A program made the translations under genes and the position numbers. 64,000 nt of DNA from Hemerocallis citrina (taxonomy: Eukaryota; Streptophyta; Magnoliopsida; Asparagales; Asphodelaceae). Of the stretch, positions 1 to 11,892 are shown one piece after another. Each line of letters starts with the position of its first letter. The stretch's first letter is position 1. Below the pieces are notes generated by a model. It did not search any database and was not told the origin of the DNA. It was given only the letters and a program-made list of their open reading frames with translations. The stretch spans positions 6,436,467-6,500,466 of the forward strand of contig CM030360.1 in NCBI GenBank assembly GCA_017893485.1. Direction: 5' to 3'.

Positions 1-282
1 GCGGGGCTTGAAAATGCCGAGGCCTTGCTCGAGGTTGATGCCGAGCCCCCTTACCTTAGGAAAAGCTGGCATGAGTGTAGCTGGAGGTCATTGCTAAGCG
101 TAAAGGTCGTGGGGCTTAAAAAAGCCAAGGTCTTGCTCGAGGTCGATGCCGAGCCCCCATACTTGTTCTAAGATAGGTAGTATGAGTGTAGCTGGAGGTT
201 GTCGCCGAGCGTAAAGGTTGTAGGGCTTGAAAAAGCCGAGGCCTTGCTCAAGGTCGATGTCGAGCCCCCATAACTTAGGAGA
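1..282. repeat. Tandem array of about 110-bp units (about 2.5 copies)
   Basis: The core GGGGCTT(G/A)AAAA recurs at about 3, 111 and 222. Each copy is followed by a GAGGCCTTGCTCGAGGT-like stretch and CGAGCCCCC. Copies differ by scattered substitutions. The array sits in the 3' untranslated part of the Tat element. Confidence 0.85.
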
Positions 283-557
283 GGCTTGGAGTGGCTCGTG
301 GTGACATCCGAGCGTCGAGCTCCAAACCTTGTAGGAGAAGCTTGGAGTGGCTCGCGGTGACATCCGAGCGTCGAGCCCCAAACCTTGTAGGAGAAGCTTG
401 GTGTGGCTCGTGGTGACATCCGAGCGTCAATCCCAAAACCTTGTAGGAGAAGCTTGGAGTGGCTCGCGGTGACATCCGAGCATCGAGTCCCAAATCTTGT
501 AGGATAAGCTTGGAGTGGCTCGCAGTGACATCCGAGTGTCGAGCCCCAAACTTGTTT
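283..557. repeat. Tandem array of 56-57-bp units (5 copies)
   Basis: CTTGGAGTGGCTCG starts at about 284, 341, 397, 453 and 509, each followed by GTGACATCCGAG and an AAACCTTGTAGGA-like spacer. This array abuts the 110-bp array but has a different unit. Open frames across it on the minus strand are by-products of the repeat. Confidence 0.88.
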
Positions 558-807
558 TTAAGAAAGCTGGCACGAGGCCAAAAAGGGTAAACGATTACAT
601 CATATTGAATTTACAAAACAAGGCACGAGGTGCTAATTACATCTTATTATTTATAGAAGGGTATCTACAAGGGCTAATCCTCCCCTTCGAGGAATTTGAT
701 AAGGTGCTCTGCATTCCAGGGTCTCTTCACGGCCAAACCCTCCGGTTTGGTGAGGCAGTATGAACCGGGTATACAACTTCAGAAACCTTGTATGGGCCTT
801 CCCAGTT

Positions 808-1790
808 TCAAGCCAGCTTCCTTTTTTGGCTGGGGTTAGATACCGCCAGCTTTCGGAGTAAGATGTCCCCTAGCTTGATGTTGGTGGACATACCCTTTTT
901 GTTGTAGAACCTCTCGATCCTCTGCTGGTATGTGCTCTTTCTGATGGCAGATTTTTCCATGACCTTGTCTATGAGGTCCAGATTGGCACGCAGCTGTGCC
1001 GAGCTGCTTTCTTCATCAAAGGCCATGATTCGGGGCGAAGGGAGCCCGATCTCGAGGGGAATTACTGCCTCCGCGCCGTAAGTCATATTAAATGGTGACT
1101 CTCCCGTGGGGATCCTCTTTGTCGTTCGATGGGCCCAGAGAATGCTCGGCAAATCGTCGAACCATAGTCCCTTGGAAGAATTATCAAGCCGTTTCTTCAA
1201 GACGTCAAGGATCTGGAGGTTCGCGTTCTCGGCCTGACCGTTCGACTGTAGGTGGCACACCGAAGAGAAGCGTTGCTGGATTTCGAGATCCTCGCAGAAC
1301 TTTCTAAAATTCTTACCCGTAAACTGGGTCCCATTATCCGTGATGAGTATGTGTGGAATTACGAACCGACAGATGATGTGTTTCCAGAAGAATTGCTGAG
1401 TCTGCTGCTCAGTGATCGTGGCCAGGGGCTCGGCCTAGATCTACTTTGTGAAGTAGTCGATTGCTACTACTAGGAACTTTCTTTGGACCGTTGCTTTCGG
1501 AAAGGGGCCTACCAGGTCCATCCCCCACATAGCAAAGGGGGTTCGACTAACCAGGAACCGGAGGTTTGCTTGTGGAACCCTTCTTACCGAGGAGAATCTT
1601 TGACAAAGATCGTACTTTTTGACCAGGGCCAGGACATCTTGCAACATCGTGGGCCAGTAATATCCGTGCTTCAGAGCCTTTCGGGCAAGCAATCGGCCTC
1701 CCATGTGGTACCCGCCAATTCCTTCGTGGAGCTCCTTGAAAGCATACTTGGCCTCGTCAGGGGTTAAGCAGCAGAGGTAAGGTCTTCCGT
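808..1790 (-). pseudogene. Tat element integrase (broken)
   Basis: Integrase inserts element cDNA into the host chromosome. Reading leftwards from about 1790, an HH-CC-like N-terminal region gives GYYWPTM and CQRF. It is followed by WGMDLVGPFPKA, which carries the first catalytic Asp, then LITDNGTQF at about 1330-1360 with the second Asp, and SNGQAEN near 1245 with the catalytic Glu. A C-terminal part, WAHRTT...TYGAEAV.P.E, runs to about 810. The pieces lie in different frames with stops between them, so no full-length product is possible. The zinc-binding part reads CQRF where CQRC-like spacing is usual, hinting at a lost Cys. No chromodomain follows, as expected for Tat. Confidence 0.8.
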
Positions 1791-2420
1791 CCGTTGTTGT
1801 GTACGAGCATTTGAAGAGGGCTTCGTTGATCGTGGAGCAGACCCTGATCCGCCTTGCTTCGGCTCGATCTTGAGGGAGCTTTCCTTCGATCAGAAACTTT
1901 CGGATGGGGGTGGTCCAATCGTCCGACTGAGCTCCGTCATCTATACAGAGGGTCTCGGGGAGGTCGATACTCAGCTTCAGGAGAACTTCAATCAGAACGG
2001 TAAGGTCGAGGCCTTCAAAGGACGAGGAGGCAAACTTCGACAGGGCATTGGCCTAGGTGTTCTGTTCTCTTGGGATCCTTATGACTACGAAATCATCAAG
2101 GGATGTCAAGAGCCGCTGGACCATGGCCAAATACCGAATCATCTGATCGTCACGGGTCTCGTACTCTTTGGTGATCTGATTGACCACGAGCTGAGAGTCG
2201 CTGAAGGCCCTGATCTGTCTGGCCCCTACCTAGTGTGCTAGGGTGAGCTCATAGCTTCATATTCTGCCTCATTTTTGGACGTCGGAAAGTTGAGGCGGAG
2301 GGAATATTGGAGAAGGAAGTTGTCGGGTCCTCGCAAAATAATGCCCGCGTCACTCCCCGCTTCGCAGGAAGGGCCATCGATGTAAACTTCCCATGCCTGG
2401 TTGGCCTCTCCATTTTCGGG
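1791..2420 (-). pseudogene. Tat element second (archaeal-type) RNase H and linker to integrase
   Basis: From about 2410 leftwards the frame reads WEVYIDGPSC, GIILRGP, and then NEAEYEAM. This is the pattern of the additional RNase H that Tat elements carry after their own RNase H. The Asp of YIDG and the Glu of NEAEYEA, both metal-binding positions in this fold, are present. The frame stops at 2238 within the domain and similar coding resemblance continues in other frames to the integrase. In living elements the domain is thought to add or stabilise RNase H function during reverse transcription. Here it is a fragment. Confidence 0.7.
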
Positions 2421-3974
2421 TTGCTCGGAGATGATGCATTCCGTGATGAATTCAGCGAGGGTCTGTCCCTTGATTGTTGTCCTTAGTTGATAGCCGATGT
2501 CGTATTGACTTAGCTCGTTCGACCACTTGACCAAGCGGTCGGAGCTCTTGAACTTGTGGAGGACGGCCTTCAGAGGCTGGTTCGTGAGGACCTGAATTGA
2601 GTGCACCTAGAAATAAGGGCGGAGCTTCCGCGCAGCCATGACCAGGGCGTATGCCACCTTCTCCATTTTTGTATATCTAGTCTCGGCCGATAGCAAGACT
2701 TTGCTTACATAGTACAACAGCTTTTGGACTCCGTCTTCTTCTCGAACGAGAACAGCGCTGAGTATGCTTTCCGAGGCCGAAATATAAAGCCAGAAAGGCT
2801 CGCCCGACTCAGGTTTGCTAAGGAGCAGAGGATTGGTGAGGTACTCTTTTAATTGCGTGAATGCCTCCTGCTACTGAGTCCCCCATTCGAAGCCTCTGGT
2901 TCTGCATAGAGCCTTGAAGAATGGGAGTGACTTCTCTCCGAGCTTGCAGAGGAAACAGCCGATGGTCGTCGGTCTCCTCGTGAGCCGTTGGACTTCCTTA
3001 ATGTTTCTCGGAGGGGCCATGTCTATTATGGCCGGGATCTTCTCGGGATATGCCTCGATGCCGCGCTGGCTAACAACAAACCCGAGAAATTTGTCCGAGG
3101 AGACATCGAACGCACACTTGGCCGGATTGAGCCTCATACTGTGGGTTCAAAGGATGCCAAAGGCTTCTTCCAGGTCGTCGACGTGGTCCTTTCCTTTTTT
3201 TCTTTTGACGAGCATGTCGTCGACGTATACTTCCATGTTGCGACCGATCTGGTCCTTGAAGACTCGGTTGATGAGCCTCTGATTGGTAGCACCGTCGTTA
3301 TTCAACCAGAATGGCATAACCCGGTAGCAGTAGAGACCTTGGTCGGTGACGAAGGACGTCTTGGTTATATCAAAGGGGAACATCCGGATCTGATTGTAGC
3401 CCGAGAAGGCATCCATGAAGGATAGGAGCTCGTGACCCGACGTTGCTTCGATCAGAGCGTCGATGCTGGGGAGAGGGAAAGGATATTTGGGGAATGCCTT
3501 GTTTAGATCCATAAAATCTACGCAGATCCACCAGCTTCCGCTGGTCTTTCACACCATTACGACGTTCGCTAGCCACTCGGGGTAGCTGACCTCTTGGATG
3601 AACCGGGCAGACAACAGTTTGTCTACCTCCATTTTCACAGCTTGCTACCTCTTCGGAGCGAACTTACGTCGCTTTTGGACAATTGGCTTCGAGCCAGGGA
3701 CCATGCTTAGTCTGTGCATGATCAGGTCTTCGGAGATCCCGGGCATATCGGATGGCTTCCAAGCGAAGAGATCGACGTTGCGGCGAATGCAGTTGATTAG
3801 GTCAGACTTTAGGTTGGGCACGAGGGAGCAACTCACGCGGAACCACTTTGACTCGTCTTCTGTCTCGAACGAGACTTCTTCTAGTTCGTCCACAGGTTTG
3901 GGCTCTGGTTGGCACCTTTCGGGTTGCAGTTCGATGACGTCCAGAGGAAACACACCGCCTCCGACCGCCATCAT
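2421..3974 (-). pseudogene. Tat element reverse transcriptase and RNase H (broken)
   Basis: The RT amino-terminal part (3645-3974) contains NVDLFAWKPSDMPGI and QKRRKFAP. The middle part (3147-3512) contains DLNKAFPKYPFPLP, FMDAFSGYNQI and the catalytic YVDDMLVK, which is intact. The part at 2871-3137 contains LNPAKCAFDV...FLGF and the connection segment. RNase H follows at about 2430-2830, ending with LVKWSNELSQYDI and QTLAEFI. Frame changes at about 3140 and 3600 and an in-frame stop near 2608 split the enzyme. In the intact element this part of the polyprotein copies the RNA into DNA and removes the RNA strand. Confidence 0.85.
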
Positions 3975-4191
3975 ATAGCACGATCATGCCGCCTCTTGGT
4001 TCCCCGAATGACCCCGACATCTTACTTAGTAGGAAATTTCAGTTTTAGGTGGTGGGCCGAGGGAACAGCTTGGAAGGAGCAGAGCCCTGGTTGGCCGAGG
4101 ATGGCATTGTACACTACTTTGACGTTCACAACCATGAAGTCCATCTACTCGGTCCACCTGAGGGGGGTCGTACCGACAGTAACATCCAATG

Positions 4192-4640
4192 TCACGATCT
4201 CCTTATCGGCACTGGGACGTCAAAGAACCTGTGGAAGGTGTACCCGGCTGGTTTCAGCTTATCTCGAGGGAGCTTGAGGTTCTCGAATGCTTCCAGGAAG
4301 AGGAGGTTCACCGAGCTCCCATTATCCACGAGGATCCGATGGACTTCGTAGTTCGTTATGACGAGGCTGATGACGAGCGCATCGCAGTGTGGGAGCCGGA
4401 CCCCCTCCAGGTCTTCCCCCGAGAAGGATACAGGGAGCTGTTGGACCTGGAGGGGATGGGAGGTATCGGACGGCATTTACCTCTCGGACGAATGCCTTGC
4501 GAGAAGTATTAGAATCCCCTCCCATAGGCCCCCTATGGACGTAGTGTAGAATGGCTTGGCCTCCGGTCTCTTCAGGCTCCGGGTCCCGCTCGGGACGCTG
4601 TTGGGGTGTGCAAGGAGGAGGAGAAGGCATTCGGCTCCTC
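4192..4640 (-). pseudogene. Tat element protease and gag-protease junction
   Basis: On the minus strand GGPMGGDSNTSRKAFVREVN (about 4480-4545) matches the segment that precedes protease in Tat elements. A frame change then leads to the protease frame 4192-4476, with HCDALVISLVITNYEVHRI and VDNGSSVNLLF. The active-site triplet normally reads Asp-Thr/Ser-Gly; here it is Asp-Asn-Gly (DNGSS). The enzyme would be a retroviral-type aspartic protease that cuts the polyprotein. The frameshift and changed residue suggest it is dead. Confidence 0.72.
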
Positions 4641-5320
4641 GTATCCCTTTGGTCCCGAGCGTCTTCCTGGGTGAATTCTCCACTTCAACCTGACCTCCTT
4701 TCTCCACTTCAACCCGACCTCCTCATATCCCTTCGGGCTGCCCTCGCCAAAATGGTCAAGGCGGTTCTCCATTTCCTGTAGGCATCATAGGACGTCCTCG
4801 TACCATTCTGGCGGGCGGGTTAAGCCGCGAGACTTGCTAGCTCCGGCATCCGACCGCGAGTGAGAGCGATGGAGTGTCTCGCTCCCGGGGGTCCCTAAGA
4901 TGGCCTCCAGGATCTCGTTCTGAAAGTTTTGGAACTCGCGGCATGTGACCAGAGCTTGTCCGACCGGGTCGCATTGGGGTGCCGGCCTTCGGTCTGTGCG
5001 ACTTAGCTCTGGCTCCCACTCTCAGGATGGGTGCCTGGGATGGTTCGGGGCCGAGTTGGAAGCAGCCCCTCCCTTAGTTCGGCTGGCTTGCCTGCTCTCG
5101 ATGACCCGACGTAGGTCGATCGTGACCGAGCGAGAAGCACCCGGCCTGGGTTCGCCGTTGATCGTCGTATGGTTAGATCCACATGCATCGGTGTGGCTGT
5201 CCTTGAGAGGAGGGTCTGGATGACGCACAGAAGTGACGGCTCTTCGGGCCCTGGGGGCCATGTAAGAACTCAGATGGAGGGGATGACGTTCTTGACAGGG
5301 GTCGGACTGAGGTCAGTACT
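4641..5320 (-). pseudogene. Tat element gag remnant
   Basis: This is the space where gag should lie between the primer-binding site and protease. Only short minus-strand frames exist, in several registers. A stretch reading MENRLDHFGEG lies near 4760. No CCHC zinc knuckle is recognisable. The interval is about half the usual Tat gag length, so an internal deletion is inferred. Confidence 0.5.
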
Positions 5321-5325
5321 GAGGT

Positions 5326-5344
5326 TTTCCACAGACGGCACCAA
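5326..5344 (-). promoter_or_regulatory. Primer-binding site of Tat element
   Basis: The minus strand reads TGGTGCCGTCTGTGGAAA. This is one base from the TGGCGCCGTCTGTGG motif found just inside the 5' LTR of Tat elements. Its start marks the 5' LTR boundary at about 5346. Confidence 0.75.
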
Positions 5345-5345
5345 C

Positions 5346-5965
5346 CTGATGCGGTTTGTTTTTGGGGTGTGGCTGCAACATGTGTGAGTTCTTGTAATTT
5401 GTATAGTAGAAGTTGCAGTACTAGCTATATGTTCGACCCTCGGCTGGGGGATCGGCTCGGGAGTAGCAGGAGTGAGGTGAAGGATGGATGCTCGGCTCGG
5501 ATCCAGTAACTCGGATCGGATCTTCGGGGCTCGGCTCGGTCTTGTGTACCTGCACTCTTCCTAGAAACACCGAGAGAGATCCCGGCGACAGGCCCCCCGA
5601 CGATCTAGTCAGTCACTTGGAAAGCAACAGGAGCTAGGGTTTTAGAGGAGAAAGATTGATTACCTTGCCACTGGGGGAGGGGGTCTGATATTTATAGGCA
5701 GAGCAAATGGGTCTAAGATCCTGCTGGGCCAGGTTTGGACCCGTTTGCTCATGGGCCTGACGTGGCAGAAGCCCATGAGGCTCTGGGTTGATCTGATGAT
5801 TAGGAAAAATCGGGTTTTGAGGGGATCTGGCGGCCCAGGAGGGGCCACGTCATCTGACCCATATCAACTTTGTTGAATCATTCCTTGGATAATCACGACC
5901 AGACCATGCATATTAATCTACATAAATAAGAGAGTCTAACAGCAATAAAGAGAGAGTCTAACAAC
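5346..5965 (-). mobile_element. 5' LTR of the Tat element
   Basis: The LTR runs from the PBS to a TGTTAGACT or TGTTGTTAGACT start. The outer edge is either 5941 or 5965 because AGAGAGTCTAACA is duplicated there. A minus-strand TATAAATA box lies at 5689-5696, so U3 is about 260 bp and R-U5 about 340 bp. The partner LTR is outside the window, so identity cannot be judged. Confidence 0.65.
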
Positions 5966-6720
5966 AACCCAGTGGTTAGAATTATGTTTAAACTTAAATG
6001 GATTGATTTCTAACTACATGTTATTTCTAGCCACCAAAAAAATCAAGACATTCACTTCTGTGGGAAAAAGTCCTTAAACCACTTGACTTATGCTCACTGA
6101 ATAACCTCACAACTCTACCTACGAGAATGCTCTCCTATTCTACTTCATACCCATTATTCTCACAGTTATTAGGATTTCCTAGGGGGGCTAATAGAAAAAA
6201 GTTAATTGGAGGACTTAGTTGAAACGAAAAAGGAAAATAGACAATTTATAAAAATAATATCATTATTTTGAAGGTTAGAGGCAATTAACCATTCTAGCTT
6301 TCTCCAATCACAAAAACATAGCAGCCTGCCATCATTGGCATAAATCCTACAATTATGATAGACTGGGGACTTGCAGGAGAATTTCTGGACAAAAAGCCCC
6401 CTTGAGGCCTTTTTACCAATTGGTGTAAACCTTCTTCCATTTTGCTTAGGAAAAAATGCACTGCTCTCTTTCAGATTGAACTCAGATAGTAGTGCATAGC
6501 TTTTAATTTATTATCTCGTTTGTTTCTTTGCTCTTTTCCGATATAGGACTAACATCTAATACCACATATCAAGCAAAAAGTCCAATTTTTCATTTCAACA
6601 TGCTAACTTCGAAGGCGAATATTTCATTCATTTGAAATCCATTTCGGACATGTGAGTACATCATTTTATTCGTCTTGATGAGTAAAATATGATGGACCGG
6701 ATTTCCAACAATCCCCCACA
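5966..6720 (-). mobile_element. Probable 3' LTR edge and polypurine tract of copia element 1
   Basis: At 6711-6720 the minus strand reads TGTGGGGGAT, a polypurine tract. It is followed directly by TGTTGGAAATCCGG, a typical copia LTR start, at 6710 and leftwards. The far edge of this LTR is not resolved and may have been lost at the Tat insertion. The remaining AT-rich sequence to 5966 shows no gene. Confidence 0.5.
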
Positions 6721-7067
6721 TGAATGATAATTTCAATCTCTCACCTTATAAAAAGGTACATATCACAAAGTACAATTGAAACAATGTTGCATCGTGGATA
6801 GGTAGATATTTTGCTTTGAACATTTTCTAGTTAAAGTTTATCGGACATACTTGGCTAATCGGTGAATTATTTGAACTGTCAGCCGTTATTGTATACCAAA
6901 ACAATAAACTTTACACAAAATTATGTCCTTCACATCCAATCTTTCGGTTGTGTTCATTTTTTCCCTGAACAAATCTCAGTTATGCGAGTGTTTTAGAGAT
7001 CTCCACCCTTTTAAACTTCTCATAGAGCCGACCCAGCTCACACTTACATAGGTGACCTGTCATGCCC

Positions 7068-10000
7068 CACTTCCCAAGATGCAGAAACACGAGCATGTAA
7101 CAAAGGCCCAGCGAATGATAAAAATATCATCTATAGTTGTAACAGATTAACTCAACAATATACAAGAGAATACAACCATGCAAGAAAAGAATAACCACAT
7201 AAATAAAGAATAAACTCCAGAATAATCATGAAATAAATTCATCAATAATATTCAACATATGGGAAAGGTAAAACTTCGGATCATAAATGCCCAAAAATAA
7301 AGTACAATGATAATAAAAATGTTCAAGGAAAATTAGAATAAATAGATAAATCAAGTAGTCTATTCTTTTGGGCTCTATTCTTTAGAATCGTTGCTCATTA
7401 TGTCCTTGGATACTATTCCTTGTGTAATGCAAACTCATGATCTAAAAATAAAAAAATAATGTCCGGTAGAGCAAGTCACGGACAACAAGTAGTGGGAAAC
7501 AGAGAATAATAAAAGCATGGTATATCAAGATTAAAGAACTGGATCAAAGTCAAGGAATGAAAACAACGGTTGTCGATAATGTCAAAGGTCTATATTTAAT
7601 TATGTAATAATAAATAATTTCAATTCATGATCAATATCGATGACAATATACGAGATCAAACATGCAATGTCAATCAAGGGTTATTATTCATTTTATTAAT
7701 CTATCTAATGCACGTAATACTGTGTCCCATACTACAGGTTCGGTGCATGCAAATAGTGATCGTTTTAGACTGTGGTGAACTCTAAAGATCATGTAATCGG
7801 CACAGTAACAGTAATTAGCAATCGGTAAACAGTAATTAACAGTCGGTAAACAGTAATTAACAATCGGTGACAGTAATCAGTCAAGCAGTAAGGGCCCTAC
7901 AGAGTACAGTCTCCGATTGTTCACATCCAAGTCAACCTTTAATACCCCGGGTTGTTATTATCTGATTACATTCTAATGTGAGCATGCAAGAAGATGTCAA
8001 GATTGTGTAATGCAAGGTGTGACTAATTCTGCTCATTACATGCAAGGCAAAAAGTGTTTATATTAAATAAATACAAAACATACAATCTGGACAGCAAAAC
8101 GTTGTTGTACAAAAATAGAGATTCCTGTTGCTACAGGCAAGCAAATCAGGATTCGTTAGGAGTTTTAGAAACTAGACTCTTTATCGGTTCCGACGCATAT
8201 ACACACGACATATGATAACTATGGAATCTGGGTATAAAATCTTATTCTTTATAGGTTATATGTTCAAGTAGAATTTTAGAGTCATCTATACAAGTACATA
8301 TCGGATCTGCATATTCATCAAATAATTCTACAAAAATTTAGGGTGACTCCTAATCATGTCCAGTAACAAAATATAAAATTTCAAATTTTAATTATGTTGT
8401 TATCATGTTATTTCAATTAGAAATCAAGTTGATGTATTTCTGGACAGAATTCTGGAAATTTAAAACATAGTAGTTCTAAAAATATGATATCTTTCAGTTC
8501 GTAAATCGGAATCTAGTTCTGTAAAAAGTTCTTAAAAATAGATTCAAAAAGCTACAGATGATGTTTACAAAGTTTTATTAAATTGCGACAGAAAGTAGGT
8601 CAAAAACTCAAATCAACACAGAGCAAACGGCAGGCCAACAAATAGATAGATATGAATCATTAATAATTTGATCATGTAATATGCAATTTCATGACAATAA
8701 AATAACAAAAGCTCTATTTAATTATCAGTATGCAATTTCAACATTAACGAGGCATTTCATAATCATGGCAATTAATTCACGAAATAACATTCAATCGGGA
8801 ACATATCAATCATCAATCAATTCTATAGCATATATCTAGTTGTTTTCGTGTATTACGTGCATATGCAATGTACAATAAAGCATGGGTTTGAGTTAAAGAT
8901 ATCGGCACGAAAATAGAATTATCACTTGGTTTTGCCGATGAATCCGTGATAATCTCTTAAATAAATATTAAGCAAAGAATATAAGAATAACAGGAAAACA
9001 AATATAAGATAAGTGGAATATGAACTACTTGCAGGAGATCAAAAGATTTCTTGAACACAAATAATAAATTGGTTCAAGAGGACTTGCCTTATATGATTAA
9101 TACGAATATAGGAATAACGAGATTAGGATCCTGATGGCGCAGCACTTGCAAACACGTAACGACAAAATAGCCAACAGCAACACGAGAAAATAGCAGATCC
9201 CAAAATAGCAAACAGAAAATTCCTCAACACAGCAAATAGCAAATCTCCAAACAACATACAGAAGATCAATACCATCAACAGCGCAAGAACAGTGGCGACA
9301 GCATTGGCGGTGGTCGGGCATGGTTGCTGGCACGGGGGTGCGCAGCGATGGCGGAGGTCGATGGTGGTGGAGTTACTGGAGTCGACAGTGAGGCACTGGC
9401 AACGATGGCAAGAATAGCAGGGGGTCACGAAGTCGATAACAGAGGCGATGGTCGATGGTGCTCGTCGAGGTGCAGGGGCAAGGTTGCACAGGGTCGCAAG
9501 GATGTGATGGGTTGCGATCGACAGGACTGTTGACGAGGAGGTGAGGTGAGCGGAATGGAGGTGAGCGTCGATGAGGGGGAGCTTCGATGGGTTCGGTGCG
9601 AAACAGAGGAAGAGAAGATCGGGGGTAGGGTGGTCGAGTGCTATGGTGGTTGTGGAGGCAATGGAGGACGACAGGGATTGCAGCTGGGTTGTCGAGGAGG
9701 GAGGCGATGGTGTTGAGGTGGCAAGGATCGTGGAGGATGAAGCCGTGGATGTAGCAGTCGGTGGTGGTTGCAATCAAAGATAGGGAGATGAGGACGATGA
9801 TGCAGTCGGGAGCGGTGGCAGGAGGGGGAGATGAGGGCGGCATTGGGTTTCGACGCTACACAGCGAAGAAGAAGACAGAAGGAGAAGAGGAAGGGAAGCG
9901 GCGGGAAGTTGAAGATGAAAAGGGTTAGGGGGGTTTGTGGCTGCAGGGGTATAGGGTTGTACAAGGCTAGGGTTAGGGGTTGAATAGTGTATATATAGGG

Positions 10001-10613
10001 TAGAATGAGGGTATATGGGTTGGGGTTTAGGATTATATGGTTTATTATATATATATATATATATATAATCAAATAATGAAATACATATAGAATGGAGTAG
10101 GTTTGGGCTTCACTCAATAATAAAGTAATCTAGTAAGACCACAAATAAAATCATAGAATTGAATATGGTTTTTATGCATTAAATCAAAATACCAATTAGT
10201 AATAAGATAAAATGAAGTATAATTTGGGTTTGTATTTGAAAAATAATGAATCCAAAATCATATGTAAAGTACGTTAAAATGAATTTGGGTTAAATTAATG
10301 GGCTTCATATGACTAAAAGATGGACTAAATTTTATGGACTTTCACAAATTAATAAACAATCAAAGAAAATAATAATAATAGTAATAATAATAAGACATAT
10401 AACAAAAATATGATTTGTATTACAATATAGAAATTATTTGAAAATAACTACAAATACAATTAATGAATAGAAATGGATTTAAATTTAAAACAAAAATAAA
10501 TTTAAAACAAAAATAAATTTAAAACAAAAATAAATTTAAGATAACGAAAATTTTTATAAAGAATCCAAACCCAGATAATACACAGAAAAGTATAGGTGAA
10601 AACAGGGGTTACA
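7068..10613 (-). mobile_element. Solo LTR of a Tekay-like gypsy element (3.5 kb)
   Basis: It starts TGTCATGCCCCACTTCC and ends ACAGGGGTTACA. The ends match those of the LTRs at 39179-42569 and 46272-49670 (TGTCA(T/C)GCCCCGCTTC...GGTTACA). The flanks are TGACC at 7063-7067 and TGATC at 10614-10618, a one-mismatch TSD, and copia 3' sequence continues across it. There is no internal domain, so it is a solo LTR. Orientation follows the family, with TG...CA minus and a TATA-like run near 10045-10067. A G-rich stretch at 9320-9930 yields open frames of low complexity that are not genes. Confidence 0.85.
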
Positions 10614-10918
10614 TGATCACATCCATAAAGAGTATCCTACAATACTCCACTTGTGATTTTCAAGATATAGTCGTTATTAAAAGCATAGCTTAACCTTTAT
10701 ATACTTCTGTTGGCATGCATTTATTTTGCACCATAGGAATGAGATGGGCATGAGTCCAAATGCATTACTGATTGAGTTACTCATAACTGGTTGTCCTATT
10801 GAACCTAGTTCGTAGGATCTCTAGTCGACAGGTTAGGTTTCCGTATTAGGTAACTCGTATTGGTTTAGGCTTTTGAGCCCATTCCCCTCGATGCATAGTT
10901 AATTTTCTCTCTAGATAA

Positions 10919-11223
10919 TCACTTAGTAAATGGATCCGTTAAGTTATCATGTGACCTCACAAAGTCAATGGAAATAATTTCATTTGAGAGCAACTGTCGA
11001 ACAGTATTATGGTGTCTACGAATATGTTGTGATTTTCCATTACATACAGAATTGTGTGCTCTACCTAGCGATGCCTGATTATCGCAATGGATACATATGA
11101 ATGTCATAGGTTTAAGCCAAAATGGAATATCTTCTAAAAGTGGTAAAGCCATTCAGCTTCTTCACATTCTTTGTCTAAAACAATAAACTCGATTCCATTG
11201 TGGATCGAGCAATACACGTTTGT
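10919..11223 (-). pseudogene. Copia element 1 RNase H, C-terminal half
   Basis: The frame reads FICIHCDNQASLGRAHN, GKSQHIRRHHN, LLSNEIISIDFVRSHDNLTDPFTK. These are the CDNQ, K(S/T)(K/R)HI...H and N.AD-type motifs of copia RNase H. The Ala-Asp pair near the end is Thr-Asp here. The N-terminal half of the domain lies beyond the MITE at 11890 and rightwards. Confidence 0.8.
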
Positions 11224-11226
11224 TTA

Positions 11227-11889
11227 GAGCATCCACAGCGGTTTTGCTCAAAGATGGCAAAATGGCAATTTGAGAAATACCATCTAGCGAGGGTGCGCGC
11301 AACGGTTGTTTGCTATAATTTGAAAAAAAAAAAAAAAGATTATCGGACGGAACATGTTGTTCTGTCCGAGAGGTATTTTATAATTTTTAGTAAAATTAAA
11401 ATAGTATTAGTTATTAAATAGTCATTAGTTAAATAATTAGTGATTAAATTAATAATAAACCATTATTAAATCCATTTTAAAAGTGATTTGTGCCTTAATT
11501 AATGGGTGGAGGATGGTTGAAAATGACAGGTCCCTCTCAAACGGGACATGTTGTCTTGTTTCAAATTTTTGAGATCGGACGGGACAACATGTCGCGTCTG
11601 ATGCATTTTTTAATCTTTTTTCGGGACGGAACAACAAGTTCCGTCTGATACTTTTATAATTAAAAATAATAATAAAAAATTCAAGACGAAACAACTTGTT
11701 TCGTCCGATCTTATTAAAATAAAAAAAATAATAAGTCCCCTATATTTCGACAATGCGCAAAAAGTTTCTCAAAAATGAAAAGCAATTGTAGCCACTTTGC
11801 CAAAAAAATTCAAAATAGCAAACCGATGTGGCTGCTATTTTGCCAAATTTTGGTAAAATGGCAAATATACCATATAGTTCTGGATGGTC
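11227..11889. mobile_element. PIF/Harbinger-type MITE (663 bp)
   Basis: The ends are GAGCATCCACAGC on the left and, as the reverse complement, GACCATCCAGAAC on the right, an imperfect terminal inverted repeat. Both sides carry TTA (11224-11226 and 11890-11892), the TSD used by PIF/Harbinger. It interrupts copia RNase H after SWKSS. There is no transposase frame. Inside are five near-palindromic copies of a GGACGGAACAACATGTT-type block, described under findings. Confidence 0.83.
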
Positions 11890-11892
11890 TTA

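Larger units (their letters stand above)
1..5965 (-). mobile_element. Tat-lineage Ty3/gypsy LTR retrotransposon, 3' end cut by window edge
   Basis: Read on the minus strand, the order is 5' LTR (about 5346-5965), primer-binding site, gag remnant, protease, reverse transcriptase, RNase H, a second archaeal-type RNase H, integrase, then 3' tandem repeats running off the window. The extra RNase H between pol RNase H and integrase, the DMPGI..HRLS..P..QKRRKFAP motif at the start of RT, and the absence of a chromodomain identify the Tat (Ogre/Retand/TatI-like) group. Tandem repeats in the 3' untranslated part are also typical of that group. Only about 0.8 kb separates the PBS from protease, so gag is internally deleted. 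The coding region is broken into several frames. The 3' LTR lies beyond position 1. Confidence 0.88.

Noticed and set aside
283..557. Regular 56-bp repeats as a possible CRISPR array
   Set aside because: There are no unique spacers between short repeats; units are contiguous and the setting is a plant retroelement.
1870..3425. Plus-strand frames of 120-145 residues
   Set aside because: They are antisense shadows of the Tat RT, RNase H and integrase coding strand.
9123..9843. Minus-strand open frames of 216 and 156 residues
   Set aside because: They are rich in Thr, Ser, Pro and His, lie in two overlapping registers, and sit in the GC-rich part of a solo LTR with no homology visible.
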